Below, piece after piece: positions 63,256 to 64,000 of a DNA stretch of 64,000 nt. The notes under the pieces are model-generated. The model saw only the letters and a list, made by a program, of their open reading frames with translations. It ran no database searches and had not been told where the DNA came from. Within the stretch, counting starts at the first letter, position 1; each line of letters opens with the position of its first letter. This DNA is from Photobacterium lutimaris (GTDB lineage Bacteria; Pseudomonadota; Gammaproteobacteria; Enterobacterales; Vibrionaceae): positions 124,001 to 188,000 of the forward strand of contig NZ_PYMH01000001.1 in assembly GCF_003025555.1 (NCBI RefSeq), written 5' to 3'. The position numbers were made by a program, and so were the translations under genes.

Positions 63256-64000
63256 CTAGCGGCTTTCCTGTGCCAGTTGTGGCTCGGGAGTGAGCGGTGT
63301 ATTGCCCGTTTCGGGCTCTTCATCGCCGTATTTCTGCATCAGTTTATGCTGTACTTCATTGAGCAGCGTACCGTTGAGCTTGTAGTAACGGAAGTAGATG
63401 TACAGAGCAATGGCAAAGAAGAAGCTCGGCAATCCTATCATGATGCATTGCATACCAAAGATAGTGTCGGCATTTTGCTCGACGTTCGGTACATAATCGA
63501 CAATAGTTAGCGCAATACCGATGAAGAAGGCTGCAAAGGCTGAACCGGCTTTAACCACCAGAGTCTGTACCGAGTAGGCGATACTTTCACAGCGCACACC
63601 CAGCTTATATTCGCCATAGTCTACGGTGTCTGCCACCATGATGACATTGAGTACCCAGAACAGCGCGGTACCGATTTGTAGCAAGATACCGGCGGTAGAA
63701 ATTAGGATGATACTCTGTGGATCATACATACCAACGTAAATCAGTACCAAACTACCAAGGATAGGGAAGCCTGATGCGCCAGCCCAAAGTACTCGGCGGG
63801 AGAAGATACCTGCCAGTTTCGGGAACAGGACCAAGGTGATCAGGTTAGCAATACCGGCATAAGCCATATAGTACGGGAACAGCGCTTCATTGCCGACGAC
63901 GTAGGTGAAGTAGTAGACCGCAAAGGCTGTAATGATATTGGTAGCCAGGTTGTATGCCAGTGCCATACACAGCACGCTGCTGAGCTGGCTGTTTTTGTGG
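63256..64000 (-). CDS. melB: Melibiose carrier MelB (GPH family), C-terminal part
   Basis: The frame is open to the right edge, so the N-terminal half lies outside; about 247 residues are visible. The second half of MelB is recognisable: [32 protein letters not shown]-type region, then [40 protein letters not shown] and [17 protein letters not shown]. Six membrane helices are seen. It imports melibiose or other alpha-galactosides with Na+, H+ or Li+. It is on the minus strand, 9.4 kb from melA and outside the insert, so the two are not one operon here. Confidence 0.92.
   Translation of the reverse strand, partial: HKNSQLSSVLCMALAYNLATNIITAFAVYYFTYVVGNEALFPYYMAYAGIANLITLVLFPKLAGIFSRRVLWAGASGFPILGSLVLIYVGMYDPQSIILISTAGILLQIGTALFWVLNVIMVADTVDYGEYKLGVRCESIAYSVQTLVVKAGSAFAAFFIGIALTIVDYVPNVEQNADTIFGMQCIMIGLPSFFFAIALYIYFRYYKLNGTLLNEVQHKLMQKYGDEEPETGNTPLTPEPQLAQESR

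Noticed and set aside
1-64000. CRISPR arrays, tRNA or rRNA genes
   Set aside because: No regularly spaced repeats and no stretch resembling tRNA or rRNA noticed on reading.

Overview
This looks like a stretch of chromosome from a gammaproteobacterium, most likely a Vibrionaceae member of the Photobacterium/Grimontia/Vibrio type. The evidence is gene content only: a chromosomal Qnr-type pentapeptide protein, a full-length MscK, a napDAGHBC nitrate reductase, DbpA, an HPr very like enteric PtsH, and MelA/MelR/MelB proteins close to those of enterobacteria. The genus is inference. I see no rRNA, tRNA, CRISPR array or transposase.

Left part (1-11.8 kb): a UspE-like tandem stress protein cut by the window edge; an Lrp-type regulator divergent from a LysE/RhtB exporter; a Qnr homologue; a TraF_2-type outer-membrane barrel protein; a single-domain Usp; MscK; a secreted EEP-family nuclease/phosphatase-like protein; a VIT1/CCC1 metal transporter; and an alpha/beta hydrolase.

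12-17.5 kb: the periplasmic nitrate reductase operon napDAGHBC, without napF, behind an excellent NarP 7-2-7 site and a near-consensus FNR box. 17.8-26.5 kb: an MFS exporter, two large paralogous secreted 5'-nucleotidases (one a predicted lipoprotein) with a shared conserved leader, an SDR oxidoreductase between them, and a YibE/F membrane protein. 26.5-35 kb: a DUF1800-DUF1501 pair, a diguanylate cyclase, a LysR gene divergent from a monooxygenase-oxidoreductase pair, a VirK/YbjX (DUF535) protein and a GNAT acetyltransferase.

35.3-47.1 kb: one long urea module, urtABCDE (urea ABC importer) running by overlap into ureDABCE-hupE/ureJ-ureFG (urease, accessory proteins, probable nickel permease). 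Urea is imported and split to ammonia and CO2. 47.1-49.7 kb is a decayed or AT-rich patch: a frameshifted DUF218/VCBS-repeat pseudogene, a possible gene remnant and two orphan small genes.

50-64 kb: a CSS-motif EAL phosphodiesterase, then a 7.1-kb insert (sulfatase, sodium-solute symporter, MelR, MelA alpha-galactosidase, LysR) bracketed by 499-bp near-identical direct repeats derived from the 3' end of a DUF819 gene. The intact DUF819 gene is the right-hand copy. The insert looks like a catabolic cassette for a sulfated alpha-galactoside, placed by homologous recombination. To its right are an OsmC protein, dbpA, a stand-alone HPr paralogue and the end of melB.
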